Assembly (NCBI RefSeq): GCF_910585425.1
Contig: NZ_CAJUCP010000061.1
Coordinates: 1 to 32,640, forward strand
DNA: 32,640 nt
From: an uncultured Acetatifactor sp.
Lineage (GTDB): Bacteria > Bacillota > Clostridia > Lachnospirales > Lachnospiraceae
Reading direction: 5' to 3'
The position numbers and the translations under genes are program-made. The notes under the pieces were generated by a model, which saw only the letters and a list, made by a program, of their open reading frames with translations, searched no databases and was not told where the DNA came from. Of the stretch, positions 23,501 to 31,976 are shown piece after piece. Numbering within the stretch: position 1 is the first letter of the stretch; each line of letters begins with the position of its first letter.

Positions 23501-25831
23501 TTCCATTGTCTTAATCGCTATCGCAAACAACTGCCTTGCAGCAGAAATATCCGAAGCATCAGACATATCTCTAGCCAATTTTGCCGCACGTTGACGGCTA
23601 TCAGAGAATAGCAAGACTTTGCGTCCCTCGTTAGGAAACCGATCAAGATTACCGTCCTTCCCTGATACAGCAGGCTGCAGTTGGAACTGCGACTTAATCA
23701 AGTTAAAGAAAGACTGATTGCCTCGAGTGCTAAATGAGGTAAGCTGCGATGTAGAAAGTTGATGTCTGCAATGCGGGCAGGTTGGGAAAGTAATAATCTG
23801 CGGTTTACCTTTTGCAGAGTAGTTGCAGTAGTATAGCTTTCTAATCCATGACTTGCCAGCGGAAGAGTCATCCGTAAAGTTGACAAACCCGCTCTTGACA
23901 TCAAGATAACATGGCTTGATGGCGTTTTTACCCTGTTTTGCAGGTAATCCAAAATCATCTGTTGGGATAAACAGATGCACTTCTTTCATTCTGCGATCCA
24001 TTAACTGACCAGGGTAGCGCCACAGATATACATTTCCATGAAGTTCTGAGTCATCTTCAAGGACATAGCCTTTGAAAAACAGTGCACCGCAACGTCTGTC
24101 ATTGTAAAGTTCATATACAACACTGCCACAATGTGGACATATCAAATTGCCATCAGACAAATAGATTTCGCCTAAAGCAAGACCTCCTTTCGAATGGGAA
24201 CAACTGCAACCTGCATTGGCACAGGCATACACTCCAGAAATACCTTTGAAAAGCATATGCATGCGTGCAGGGAAGAGAACAGAACCTTTGGTGTCCTTTG
24301 CAAGTGGCGCAATAGCCAAAAGGACGCTAGTTGCTTTTAGCGCATTTTCCTGACTGAGATCCGGAAATATACCAGAAGACAGTTCTCCCAGAGATACTGC
24401 ATTTCCACGACAATACTTGACGAGTTCATGGAATGGGCGATAATAGACAAGATTGTCGTACATCCAGTTGTAAACCGATTCCAAGGAATTAATGCAATGG
24501 TCAAAGCCCTCCAATTGACGCCAGAATGACAAGAGCGCAGAAAGCTTCCATTCATCCTTGTCCTCGAATTGGCTGGGACTTGAGCTTAAGAGTAGCTCAG
24601 TGGGTATGTCATACTTCAACTGGCCATCAATGACTTCCCTTTCACCAGTGAGATAGCAGAACTGGGTCGCTATGTCGGAAGCGGTAAGCTCATTTGCAAA
24701 CGTCATCACTGAATCAACATCCTGCTGATTCTTGTTGGGCATACTTGCGGTAGTGAGTATAAATTGCGCTCGGTCACGGCTAATGCCAAGCTTATGGAAA
24801 AGTCTGCGTATCAGTAACGCAACTTCACCGCCTGATGAACCACGGTACATATGTGCTTCATCAATAACAAACAGCAATTTGTTCTCGTTGTCCAAAGCAA
24901 GCCACTCGCGAGTGTTATCCCAGATTTTCTGTTCTCTGGGACGTAGCAGCATGTATTCCAGCATAGAATAGTTTGTGATGAGAATATCTGGACAGAATTG
25001 CTGCATTTCAAAGCGGGTTATCAGCTCTGCATCCTCATCGTCTGGAATATGCTTACTCTCATGAAGCCCTTGCAGAAACTGATTCATATCTGCCTTCGCT
25101 GGTATCTTTCCCTCATTGAGAAGGTGGTTGAAAAATTCTTTTTCAGAATCGCTCTGAGGGAAAGACATTCTTGCCAAGGTTTTTTCCAGCTTTCTGTCCT
25201 GCTCTGTAGAAGGCTGCGCTCCAGGATATGGGGTTCGACCGGTATACATACCAAACTGTGGACGACGAACTTCGTCACCGCAAATGTTTCTGAATATCTT
25301 GATAAACTTCTTATCGGGATCTCCAATCATCCTTCTGAGTCGGCTAACCTGATCTGAAACCAGGGCGTTCATGGGGTACATGACAATCGTGCGAACACCT
25401 CGTTTTGCCCACGATTCCTTGGAGTTTCTTGCTTCAGTAGCCATCTTTGCAAGAAGTGGCCACATAAAGCATTCGGTTTTACCAGAACCAGTCCCCGTCG
25501 AAACAAATAAGTTTTCTCCTCTGGTTGCCGCTTCAAGCGCAGATATCTGGTGAGCAAACGGAGATGGGAAAACTCCTATGCCAGCCTCTGCCAACTGTAA
25601 GAAATACTCTTTCATCCAAGATTCAATGGATGCTGTCTCAATACCATTTTGTACAGTCACATATGCAGGAGAGGACTCAATAAAGGGTTTCTGATAGAGC
25701 AATCCCTCATCATCAATATGATCGCTTAGTGCTGAAAGCAAGAGCGGAGATTTCCCGAAATACTGGGATTTAATATAGTCTTCCAGCTCCATTCGCAGCT
25801 GCGTATGAACAAAATTCGCTCCGTTTAGCAT
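20585..25831 (-). CDS. Giant DEAH helicase with DUF1998-type C-terminus (candidate defence helicase)
   Basis: 1748 residues from ATG 25831, chosen because AAGGAGG lies 9 nt upstream; earlier in-frame ATGs overlap the previous gene. Motif I is STGTGSGKTE (about 111-120), motif II VIDEAHMYRGSSGG (about 323-335), then ILTTASMP. A long insert has several Cys pairs (CPHCGS, CPHCRH, CEQC with CPSC, CAEC with CPFC). Lobe two has LLFSDSRQRAAKLARD, MEVGIDIGSLVAVGLRN and motif VI QQRAGRAGRRG (about 1126-1136). The C-terminus has the Cys cluster CDCESACSKCLKHYRNQ followed by LDRFAALQLLEW, as in DUF1998 proteins (MrfA, DrmA, DruE, DpdJ). It is the last gene of a tight operon. It probably unwinds or tracks along DNA in anti-phage defence; the named system is uncertain. 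Confidence 0.82.
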   Translation of the reverse strand: MLNGANFVHTQLRMELEDYIKSQYFGKSPLLLSALSDHIDDEGLLYQKPFIESSPAYVTVQNGIETASIESWMKEYFLQLAEAGIGVFPSPFAHQISALEAATRGENLFVSTGTGSGKTECFMWPLLAKMATEARNSKESWAKRGVRTIVMYPMNALVSDQVSRLRRMIGDPDKKFIKIFRNICGDEVRRPQFGMYTGRTPYPGAQPSTEQDRKLEKTLARMSFPQSDSEKEFFNHLLNEGKIPAKADMNQFLQGLHESKHIPDDEDAELITRFEMQQFCPDILITNYSMLEYMLLRPREQKIWDNTREWLALDNENKLLFVIDEAHMYRGSSGGEVALLIRRLFHKLGISRDRAQFILTTASMPNKNQQDVDSVMTFANELTASDIATQFCYLTGEREVIDGQLKYDIPTELLLSSSPSQFEDKDEWKLSALLSFWRQLEGFDHCINSLESVYNWMYDNLVYYRPFHELVKYCRGNAVSLGELSSGIFPDLSQENALKATSVLLAIAPLAKDTKGSVLFPARMHMLFKGISGVYACANAGCSCSHSKGGLALGEIYLSDGNLICPHCGSVVYELYNDRRCGALFFKGYVLEDDSELHGNVYLWRYPGQLMDRRMKEVHLFIPTDDFGLPAKQGKNAIKPCYLDVKSGFVNFTDDSSAGKSWIRKLYYCNYSAKGKPQIITFPTCPHCRHQLSTSQLTSFSTRGNQSFFNLIKSQFQLQPAVSGKDGNLDRFPNEGRKVLLFSDSRQRAAKLARDMSDASDISAARQLFAIAIKTMEEQTVEQSMNSLYDYLCLAAGQRHVQLFHAPERTKFAEDCISALKNYNRCLKRGIDYTPRFTIANAPVQMQEQLLRLFTGGYNTLYDSATSWIEPTDKALFDAVDALDENHVTVTDEEFIDFFNAWMLSICDMSTALGHTINDTVRLRVRPNHGGYGLDKDWEFSKVIREIMGWGDGNETEMAWKRVLKEAFLDSAQPDNGKLYIDLSRVKARYDAVHVWYRCEQCSELTPFALKGKCPSCGSARIHKMESNEYEALSFWRKPVADALKGEPIHVIDTEEHTAQLSHKDQRDDLWSKTEQYELRFQDLTQDGETPVDILSSTTTMEVGIDIGSLVAVGLRNIPPMRENYQQRAGRAGRRGSSLSTIVTFCEDGPHDTLYFNDPAPMFRGDPRKPWIDIRSEKLLQRHLAMVILQEFLAENHMSLDTLPAAVFLQDCLDGFKSYLASYNVDKDKLLLPIGAVFHYSVFEDELKEAFDTLKEKCQAHPELFGVEEGAKEGDAKILLDALYEEGIIPTYSFPKNVVSTYIPDMYGKILYEVDRGLDVAIGEYAPGRAIVVDKQTYQIGGFYFPGSERRRGQALTPARAYTEDPNYVKQVISCAECGWFGLMEEDTRSCPFCGNSDLKITREMMRPWGFAPRSAEAIPDVQLSEEYTAVQQPLYSTLPDAEAMKFALGCKNIRIASRTNQRIIMLNKGSGDKGFMVCKDCGAAMPGNDISVLKDIDRPYKSKYARGRCRHGNSFNVNLGYDFITDMLVLEFSIDDKIIDARRNDNPWLSRAAQSLAEALRLAASKKLDVEFTELVTGYRLRNGSEASYVDIYLYDSLSSGAGYAVSVADAIAELLSDMKGLLSSCDCESACSKCLKHYRNQYVHGMLDRFAALQLLEWGVDGIKASPITPGAQINMIMPLANILKQSGCEITADSGIAAKGRRGTKKVVIYPAMWVEPHAANTIFVSDAYIKYAKPYAVQKILDNV

Positions 25832-25835
25832 TAGA

Positions 25836-26840
25836 TTATCCCTCCTTCCATTCATATCCCTCATCAGACAAAACATTCTTAATGGCTTTAAAGACCTCTG
25901 TTGATAATTTTCGCCTGAAATTGCACGGGAATGATATGCATTTCTCAGGCCAGCTATAGAGTTTCAAAAATGCAAGCTCACGTGGCGGGAGCAAATAATT
26001 CATACGTATATGGACTATTGCTCCGCCTTCAGAATATTCTATTGGAGGCAATGTTCCATAGGCTGATAGGCAGGCGCAAGCAAGCAATCTGTAATTGTAG
26101 GACTCTACCTGCCACTGCGGCAGCGAGCTGACTTCTATCGTATTGCCAGAATAGCGGTAAAGGTAGTATAACTGTGAGCCTTTCATTCCGGTTCGAAGAA
26201 TCGAAACAGCACCTGTCATATCCGGCTTGTCTACCCAGTATCCTTGAGAGAAGGGCGGTTTTAGGCGAAGGTACTCTGTATTATGTTCAAACGACAAATC
26301 GGCTTTCCAGGAAGCAGCAGATAGCGCCTCGCACCATAATGCCTGTAAATTGTCCTGTTCAAGACCGAACATTGCTTTTATCCTGTCCGAATTTGTTTCT
26401 CTGACCTGTTTTGAATAAAAACCAATTCCGGATACACAAGAGATGCTATCCAGAGCGATACCTCTTTGAAATAAAATGTCACAGAACGGTTCTTCATGCT
26501 TCATGGATGGAGCGATTCGGTTGGGACGGTGATAGACCACTCCCGCGCTTAAGAATAGGTCCGCAATTTCATCTTCGAGTTTCTCAGAAACATTTGGCAA
26601 GCTTCCGGAAAGCTCCGGGTACATCGATTTGTAACTTGCAAGCATGCTGCTGACTTTCCTTTTCAAATGCACAATGGAAATAGGCTCTTCTTCCGAGTCG
26701 TCCCAGAGCGAAGCATAAGCCATCATTCCGCAGATACTATAAACCAGACGAGTCTTCCAATCGTCCTCTGTTTCTTGTGTCCCTTTATGGATGCAATACT
26801 TGTGTGATACCGTTAAAAGCAGTCCGTTGTACTTATTCAT
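25836..26840 (-). CDS. Protein of unknown function (334 aa) in the helicase operon
   Basis: The start codon overlaps the stop of the preceding gene (TAATG) and the stop lies 4 nt before the helicase start, so it is translationally coupled on both sides. The protein begins MNKYNGLLLTVSHKYCIHKG. It has no obvious signal peptide, membrane helix or catalytic motif, and Cys residues are scattered. Near the C-terminus, HIRMNYLLPPRELAFLKLYS may form a conserved core. No family is recognised. The position suggests an obligate partner of the helicase, similar in size to accessory proteins of DUF1998-helicase defence systems. Confidence 0.7.
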   Translation of the reverse strand: MNKYNGLLLTVSHKYCIHKGTQETEDDWKTRLVYSICGMMAYASLWDDSEEEPISIVHLKRKVSSMLASYKSMYPELSGSLPNVSEKLEDEIADLFLSAGVVYHRPNRIAPSMKHEEPFCDILFQRGIALDSISCVSGIGFYSKQVRETNSDRIKAMFGLEQDNLQALWCEALSAASWKADLSFEHNTEYLRLKPPFSQGYWVDKPDMTGAVSILRTGMKGSQLYYLYRYSGNTIEVSSLPQWQVESYNYRLLACACLSAYGTLPPIEYSEGGAIVHIRMNYLLPPRELAFLKLYSWPEKCISFPCNFRRKLSTEVFKAIKNVLSDEGYEWKEG

Positions 26841-29605
26841 TAGATTTCTCCTAAGATATACTGCAAATCACGTTTGAGGCTTGCTGAAATTGCGATACCC
26901 TTCTGCGAATCAGCAATCATTTCTGTGAGTTCATTCATTGCCAATGACGCATAAGCAATAGGAAGAACCGCAAACAGAAACTCTTCATCCGCCGTTGCGG
27001 CGGAATGGATGTCGTGCATCGTAGCAACAAGGCTGTCGATTCGGTTTCTGACGAAAGGACTCAGTGTAAATTTTGAAAGAGCTCTTAATTCTTTTTGTGC
27101 GCCCTTTGATGCTGAATAGGCTTTGAAGTCATCCGCAAAGTAACCTCCATAGTAATTGCCAGTGGCTTTCTTATCCACAAAAAACTCTGTAAACAGCGGC
27201 AGCATGAACCCATACAGGCTCTTGGGCTCAACTTGAACGTCTTCTGCATACGGATGAGTAGCAACATAGAAGATATCTTTTTGAGATAGAATCTCTGGGA
27301 GTCTGTTCATCCAGCCACTTGCAAGAAGATTGTTGATTATCACGATATCTTCGCCATCGATGCCGATTTCTGTGATTACCTGATTGCTAAAGTTGCCTTC
27401 GCAACAGAGCATTCCATGCTTATGACTCGTAACGGCTGCGCTAAATGCTTGCGCAATATCGATTGCATTTGGGCCCACAAGGAGGATTGGCTGTTTTTCA
27501 ATGTAAGCGGCACAAAGGAAAGCGGCTAGGCCACTGCTATATTTCTCTGCTACACCAGCCTCTCCCAGTTCAAATGCAGCTGTACTAACTACGTCTTCCC
27601 AAGAGTGATGCGCTTCGAGATCATTTCGGTCTTCGTATGCTGAAAAAGTGCAATATGGTGTAACAACAGGTTTAGATGAAACCTCAACTGCGGCAGAAGC
27701 CTCTGTGACTACAGCCTGAATGGGTCGTCCACCAACGAAAGCCATATCTGCAATAAAATCTGCCGCATTTTCGCGTGCCTTTTGGATTCTTTCGGCAACT
27801 GCTGCTTCAACATCCTCAGCCAGCTTTTTCTTTTCGGTTATGATACCAGCAAGCTGTTCTTCTTCCGATTTGGTTTTCCTAAATGCCTCCTGCGCTTCGG
27901 CTAAATCAGCAGAAACAGACTTTGACTCAGCCTCAAGTGAATCGAGTTCCTTCCGTGCTTCGGCCAGTAAGCTCTTGTTCTCCGCTTCCCAATCCGCACG
28001 AATCAGTGCTTTTGTTTTTTCCTGAAGTTCCGTGCTTGCAGAAATAGCTGCGCGGATTATTTCATCTTCTAAACTGTCTCCATCAACGTATTTCCAGACT
28101 ACATTCAGGAATTCATCCAGCAATTCTTTCGCGGCTGGATTGGAGCAACGGCATGCCATTCCAATCTTACATATGATATCGTCAACGGGAATTGCACCAA
28201 GGAAATCCTTAAACGTTCTATACTCGGAACGAGTTACTTCTCTTGTTTTATAGGTAGCCCAGGAAATGGAAGAGCGAACGATACTTTTTACAATATCAAG
28301 GGAACTTTTCAATTGATAGATCTTGCATGGAAGACCAGCAAACGCATTTCTATAGAAAGAAAGCCCATTATCCAAACGCAAAATATCACCACTGGTGAAT
28401 TCATATACTGGTACTTCAATGCAATCCTCAGCAAAGGCAGCCTTCCCCTTCACCATGCTGAGTTCCTTGATGTTGCACAAAACTCCCACATACTGTCCCT
28501 TGGATACATAAAAGGCGAACATGACTCTACGGCTATGAAGCTGGCATTCGATTCCGTTTTTCAGCAGATGAATCAGGTCATCAAGATTTGATGCTTCTGA
28601 AATAGTAACGACTTCAATGGCATCAAGATTCATGTTGTACTGGGATAATATATGATCCCTGGACGGATCATTCTCCTTCGGAACTGCGTGCCAAGTCCAA
28701 ATGCCATAAAAACCGTCATTGGAAGGACCATCCTTACGGAAAATCTTTTTTCTATTTGTGAAGGATGGCGGGACATCTGCACTTTGGTTAAAAATATTAT
28801 AGTGTCCATTATGGCTTAAATCAGCATAACGAATAAGCCTTTTCTCCCCATTGTAATCTGAGATAACACCACATAAAGAAACAATTTCATCACTACCAGT
28901 AGAAGGTAGAATAGAAGCATCTGTATCGTCAAACTGTGCGAGATAATCGGCGTCGTCGCTTTTAGCAGTGGTGGGAACGGTCTGCAATTCGGTAATTCTC
29001 TCTTGTGCCTCAGCCAACAAGGACTCCAATGTGTCTTTATCCTGTTCAATTTCTTGTATTTTCTGTTGGTATTCTGCCTTTATAGCATCAGCACTCTGCT
29101 GAGCAGCTTCAATTTGGCCAAGCAGATGGCGCTTCTCATCTTCCATAATTTTAATACGGGCAGCCGCTTCCGCATTCCTCGCACGCTCAGCTTTGATGCC
29201 TTCCATTCTTCCATGAAGTTTAGGGCAGGCATCCACTTCCAAAGATTTTCCTACAAGTTTGAGGTATAAATCAACATGATTGGCAAAGACGGAGTCAAGC
29301 ATAGTCGCTGCCAGAGCAATGTCATGAATTGAACCTTCCCCCTCAAGCTTCTCTATGTTTTCCTGAATTTCCTTGAGCCAGATATCTACTCTTGTATTGA
29401 CCCACATTGCGATAAATGGCTTGTCCACATTGGCTATAGCAATTGACAGCGCAGACTGCTCTGTCAATGATTTGGCTCTGAATCCCTTGCGTATTTTAGC
29501 GAATTCCTGTTCGTTTCTCTTGAAGAGTTCTTTGAACTCTCTGCCTGCGATGATTCCGCAGAGGGTTGACTTTTCTTCCTGAGCAAGAAGATCGATGTAA
29601 TCCAT
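26840..29605 (-). CDS. Coiled-coil protein with degenerate AAA-like C-terminal domain (921 aa)
   Basis: Start at 29605 with GGAGAC upstream, 11 nt after the previous stop. Residues about 1-130 are helical. Two long charged coiled-coil stretches follow (about 140-215 and 555-640), separated by a mixed alpha/beta region. The C-terminal part has QPILLVGPNAIDIAQAFSAA (about 700), which aligns in pattern with a P-loop but lacks the GKT/S residues, and GEDIVIINNLLASGW, a Walker-B-like strand with NN in place of acidic residues. I read this as a non-hydrolysing AAA/McrB-like fold, which is inference. An SMC-like scaffold or sensor role next to the helicase is plausible. Confidence 0.65.
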   Translation of the reverse strand: MDYIDLLAQEEKSTLCGIIAGREFKELFKRNEQEFAKIRKGFRAKSLTEQSALSIAIANVDKPFIAMWVNTRVDIWLKEIQENIEKLEGEGSIHDIALAATMLDSVFANHVDLYLKLVGKSLEVDACPKLHGRMEGIKAERARNAEAAARIKIMEDEKRHLLGQIEAAQQSADAIKAEYQQKIQEIEQDKDTLESLLAEAQERITELQTVPTTAKSDDADYLAQFDDTDASILPSTGSDEIVSLCGVISDYNGEKRLIRYADLSHNGHYNIFNQSADVPPSFTNRKKIFRKDGPSNDGFYGIWTWHAVPKENDPSRDHILSQYNMNLDAIEVVTISEASNLDDLIHLLKNGIECQLHSRRVMFAFYVSKGQYVGVLCNIKELSMVKGKAAFAEDCIEVPVYEFTSGDILRLDNGLSFYRNAFAGLPCKIYQLKSSLDIVKSIVRSSISWATYKTREVTRSEYRTFKDFLGAIPVDDIICKIGMACRCSNPAAKELLDEFLNVVWKYVDGDSLEDEIIRAAISASTELQEKTKALIRADWEAENKSLLAEARKELDSLEAESKSVSADLAEAQEAFRKTKSEEEQLAGIITEKKKLAEDVEAAVAERIQKARENAADFIADMAFVGGRPIQAVVTEASAAVEVSSKPVVTPYCTFSAYEDRNDLEAHHSWEDVVSTAAFELGEAGVAEKYSSGLAAFLCAAYIEKQPILLVGPNAIDIAQAFSAAVTSHKHGMLCCEGNFSNQVITEIGIDGEDIVIINNLLASGWMNRLPEILSQKDIFYVATHPYAEDVQVEPKSLYGFMLPLFTEFFVDKKATGNYYGGYFADDFKAYSASKGAQKELRALSKFTLSPFVRNRIDSLVATMHDIHSAATADEEFLFAVLPIAYASLAMNELTEMIADSQKGIAISASLKRDLQYILGEI

Positions 29606-29616
29606 AATGTGTCTCC

Positions 29617-31176
29617 TTATCTATTCGTATTCATACCACGATAGGCCTCCTGCAATCTGCGGTAAGATTGCTCGTTGATGATGCCATTCTTAATACATTT
29701 TCGTATCCACTGGCATATCTGCGGATAGTGGTTCATTCCTGTCAAGATATTTCGCAAGGAGTGCGGAGCTGGGATTGCGGCTCCTGATACATTCGTAATC
29801 CGCTTCAGAATTTCAGCTTCGTCCTCTGTAAGGATAGGCTGTTGTTTCCTGAAGCTGATTTGCCAGATGACATCAAGGCCAATGACAACTTGAACGCTTA
29901 AACCATAGGATAGTCCGTCCAGCTCAATATATTTGTCGAAGGATATTTTTCGCTTATCTACAACACGGTTCTTGTTCAAGATAATAAGCTCGCCATCAAA
30001 TGTCGATTTGAAGCACAGCGTTTTATTCTTTGGCAGAATATCAGTCTCGCCTGAATCGACGGCAGCACCTGCAAGATCCGTTACGGAAACTTCTGGACGC
30101 AAGCCCACCTGGCCAAGAGCCTCTTTCCAAAAGTATGTATATTGTAAGGCCTGAGTACGACTGGCAGATATTAACTGCTGTCTGCCGGAGCAAGGCACCT
30201 CATATAGTTTTGGCTGAGATGAATTGTAATTAAGCTGGTGGACTCTCACGGGAGGAAATGTTCTAAATGCAGCTACATTACCTTCCACAAGCATATACAT
30301 CTTGTCTTGATTGTGCTTAACTATGTAATTACCTTCAACAAATAGCGGCCATACCGGTTTCAATGAAACGGGGCAATCTGTCAGGCGGCAATGGAAGTTA
30401 AGATAGAATCGGGCAGCATCTTCATTAAATGCAGATGCTGAAACCACATAAAGAATCCAAATTTCCCACCCGAATCGTTTTTGCGTGATTTCTTGAATTC
30501 GCACACTGTTTCGCTGCCTCCCATAGACGCAGCCACGTTTTAGCAGATAGTATTCTTTTCCAATCTCAACATCGGCATCATATGGAAGTTTTCGGCCGGA
30601 AGCTTTTTCAAACAATGTGCCTTCCGAATCAATGCCTTTCATCTCTGCAGGCCAGAATTCATGTAATTTATCACTTCCATTCCGGAAACTGAGAGTGTAT
30701 TTTTCAAACGGCCTTTCACCGATAGGAAGATATGTAATGCCGTGCTGGTTCAATCGTTCTTTGGTGAACACATAGCACACATCAGATGCCACCTTTGGTT
30801 TGATTTCTATACGGAAGTCCTTGCTGAGAGAACTTATTGGGGCACGAATCAAACCAACTTCAAATCTGAAAGAAGATATCGATACGCTTGTAATGCGGAT
30901 TGGCAAATCATGTTCCTGAGAACCATAGGAAATGGAATAGCCAGCTCCGGATATACGCTCAGGACAGTCCTTGCTTTTTTCATCAGCGCTGTGTTTGAAA
31001 TGGCGTCTGTTGCTATTTCCATCGGTAAGAATCACATACTGTCCACAGAGTTCACACATGAACAGACCGCTATGGGCAGATACGGTTCCACCTGGATGCA
31101 GTATGGCGGCTTTTTCTGCTGCTATCGGTTTCCAGCTATTGTCTGACCACATACAGACATGTGTCAATGAAGCCAT
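29617..31176 (-). CDS. Protein with CoiA-like N-terminal zinc finger (519 aa)
   Basis: ATG 31176 follows GGAGG with 7-nt spacing. Near the N-terminus, FMCELCGQYVILTDG, then RRHFKHSADEKSKDCPE, gives a C-x2-C ... H-x2-H ... C pattern. It resembles the zinc-binding domain at the start of CoiA competence-type nucleases (F-x-C-P-x-C ... R-x-H-F-A-H). The remaining 450 residues are beta-rich and unrecognised; I see no clear PD-(D/E)XK motif. It is the first of the four large operon genes. A nucleic-acid-binding or recognition role is inferred from the finger and from the helicase partner. Confidence 0.65.
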   Translation of the reverse strand: MASLTHVCMWSDNSWKPIAAEKAAILHPGGTVSAHSGLFMCELCGQYVILTDGNSNRRHFKHSADEKSKDCPERISGAGYSISYGSQEHDLPIRITSVSISSFRFEVGLIRAPISSLSKDFRIEIKPKVASDVCYVFTKERLNQHGITYLPIGERPFEKYTLSFRNGSDKLHEFWPAEMKGIDSEGTLFEKASGRKLPYDADVEIGKEYYLLKRGCVYGRQRNSVRIQEITQKRFGWEIWILYVVSASAFNEDAARFYLNFHCRLTDCPVSLKPVWPLFVEGNYIVKHNQDKMYMLVEGNVAAFRTFPPVRVHQLNYNSSQPKLYEVPCSGRQQLISASRTQALQYTYFWKEALGQVGLRPEVSVTDLAGAAVDSGETDILPKNKTLCFKSTFDGELIILNKNRVVDKRKISFDKYIELDGLSYGLSVQVVIGLDVIWQISFRKQQPILTEDEAEILKRITNVSGAAIPAPHSLRNILTGMNHYPQICQWIRKCIKNGIINEQSYRRLQEAYRGMNTNR

Positions 31177-31223
31177 ATGTATTCCTCCTGGTATATCCCT
31201 AGATGAAGCAAAATACCTCTCTG

Positions 31224-31616
31224 TTACTTTGAACTCACATACTTTTCCACTTCCTGAACAAATTGTTTTGCATTTTTAAGCTGTTCTTCCGCTTCAGCCC
31301 TGCCCGCCACATAGAAATCGTCATAATCAGACTTTTCTCTGCATAATGAACTCTCTTTTATAATAACAGCCAGGCTTCTGTCCAATATTTCTGTTTTCAA
31401 ATATTCTTTCGTAAAATATGCTATCACTCCTGAGTGCTTGGATGAGTCAAAGCTCTTCAGGGCATTCGCCGAACGCATTGCGTGAAAGACCGCATAGTAA
31501 GACCTGTTTAAGGATGTTTTATACTGCCCTATCTCCAGGTTGCCCTCTGATGCCGACAGCATTTCCCGGGCTCTCGCCAAACGATAACCCGCCAGTTCCT
31601 TCAAGCTGCTTTCCAT
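31224..31616 (-). CDS. HEPN-domain toxin of an MNT/HEPN pair
   Basis: 130 residues from ATG 31616, chosen for AAGGAGGGG about 7 nt upstream; an in-frame ATG at 31670 lies inside the antitoxin gene. The N-terminus is helical (ELAGYRLARAREMLSASEGN). SLNRSYYAVFHAMRSANALK holds the R-x6-H motif of HEPN ribonuclease-type proteins (PF05168-like). HEPN toxins cleave RNA and are held in check by the partner nucleotidyltransferase. Its start overlaps the MNT gene by 16 nt. The gene is 47 nt upstream of the zinc-finger gene on the same strand, with no evident promoter between, so the pair is probably in the defence operon. Confidence 0.85.
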   Translation of the reverse strand: MESSLKELAGYRLARAREMLSASEGNLEIGQYKTSLNRSYYAVFHAMRSANALKSFDSSKHSGVIAYFTKEYLKTEILDRSLAVIIKESSLCREKSDYDDFYVAGRAEAEEQLKNAKQFVQEVEKYVSSK

Positions 31617-31930
31617 AAAACAATCCCCTCCTTTTTCACATTCCGGTAAAAAGGAAGTACATCCTCCCATTTCTTCATATTGCTTTCCTCTATATCCACG
31701 ATTGAAAAAACTCTTTCATATCGGATGTCCATGTCGGCAGCCCAGCTTAAGAAGCGTCTCTTTGTCGCATCATCCATCTGGCTCCTCACGACAATCGCAA
31801 TATCAATATCACTTTCTTCCGTTGCGTCGCCCCTCGCCGCTGAGCCGTATAAAATAATCATGGTAATGTTATTTCTAAAGATATCCGTAAGACCCCATAT
31901 CAATTCCTCTCTCATTTCCTTTGACAGCAT
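31601..31930 (-). CDS. MNT-type minimal nucleotidyltransferase antitoxin (MntA-like)
   Basis: 109 residues from ATG 31930, chosen because GGGAGGT lies 6 nt upstream; an earlier in-frame ATG at 31978 overlaps the -10 box. The catalytic motif is complete: LYGSAARGDATEESDIDIAI fits GS-x10-DxD. In the studied MntA/HepT systems the antitoxin adds AMP to the HEPN toxin and silences it (family knowledge). It is the first gene of the operon that runs through HEPN, zinc-finger, coiled-coil and 334-aa genes to the helicase. Confidence 0.87.
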   Translation of the reverse strand: MLSKEMREELIWGLTDIFRNNITMIILYGSAARGDATEESDIDIAIVVRSQMDDATKRRFLSWAADMDIRYERVFSIVDIEESNMKKWEDVLPFYRNVKKEGIVLWKAA

Positions 31931-31976
31931 TCCTTCACCTCCCATGATTTCCCAGCCCACGGTCAGTCCTTCATTC

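Noticed and set aside
20585..31176. Calling the helicase operon DISARM, Druantia or Dpd
   Set aside because: The helicase belongs to the broad DUF1998 class, but none of the diagnostic partners of those systems could be recognised, so no name was assigned.
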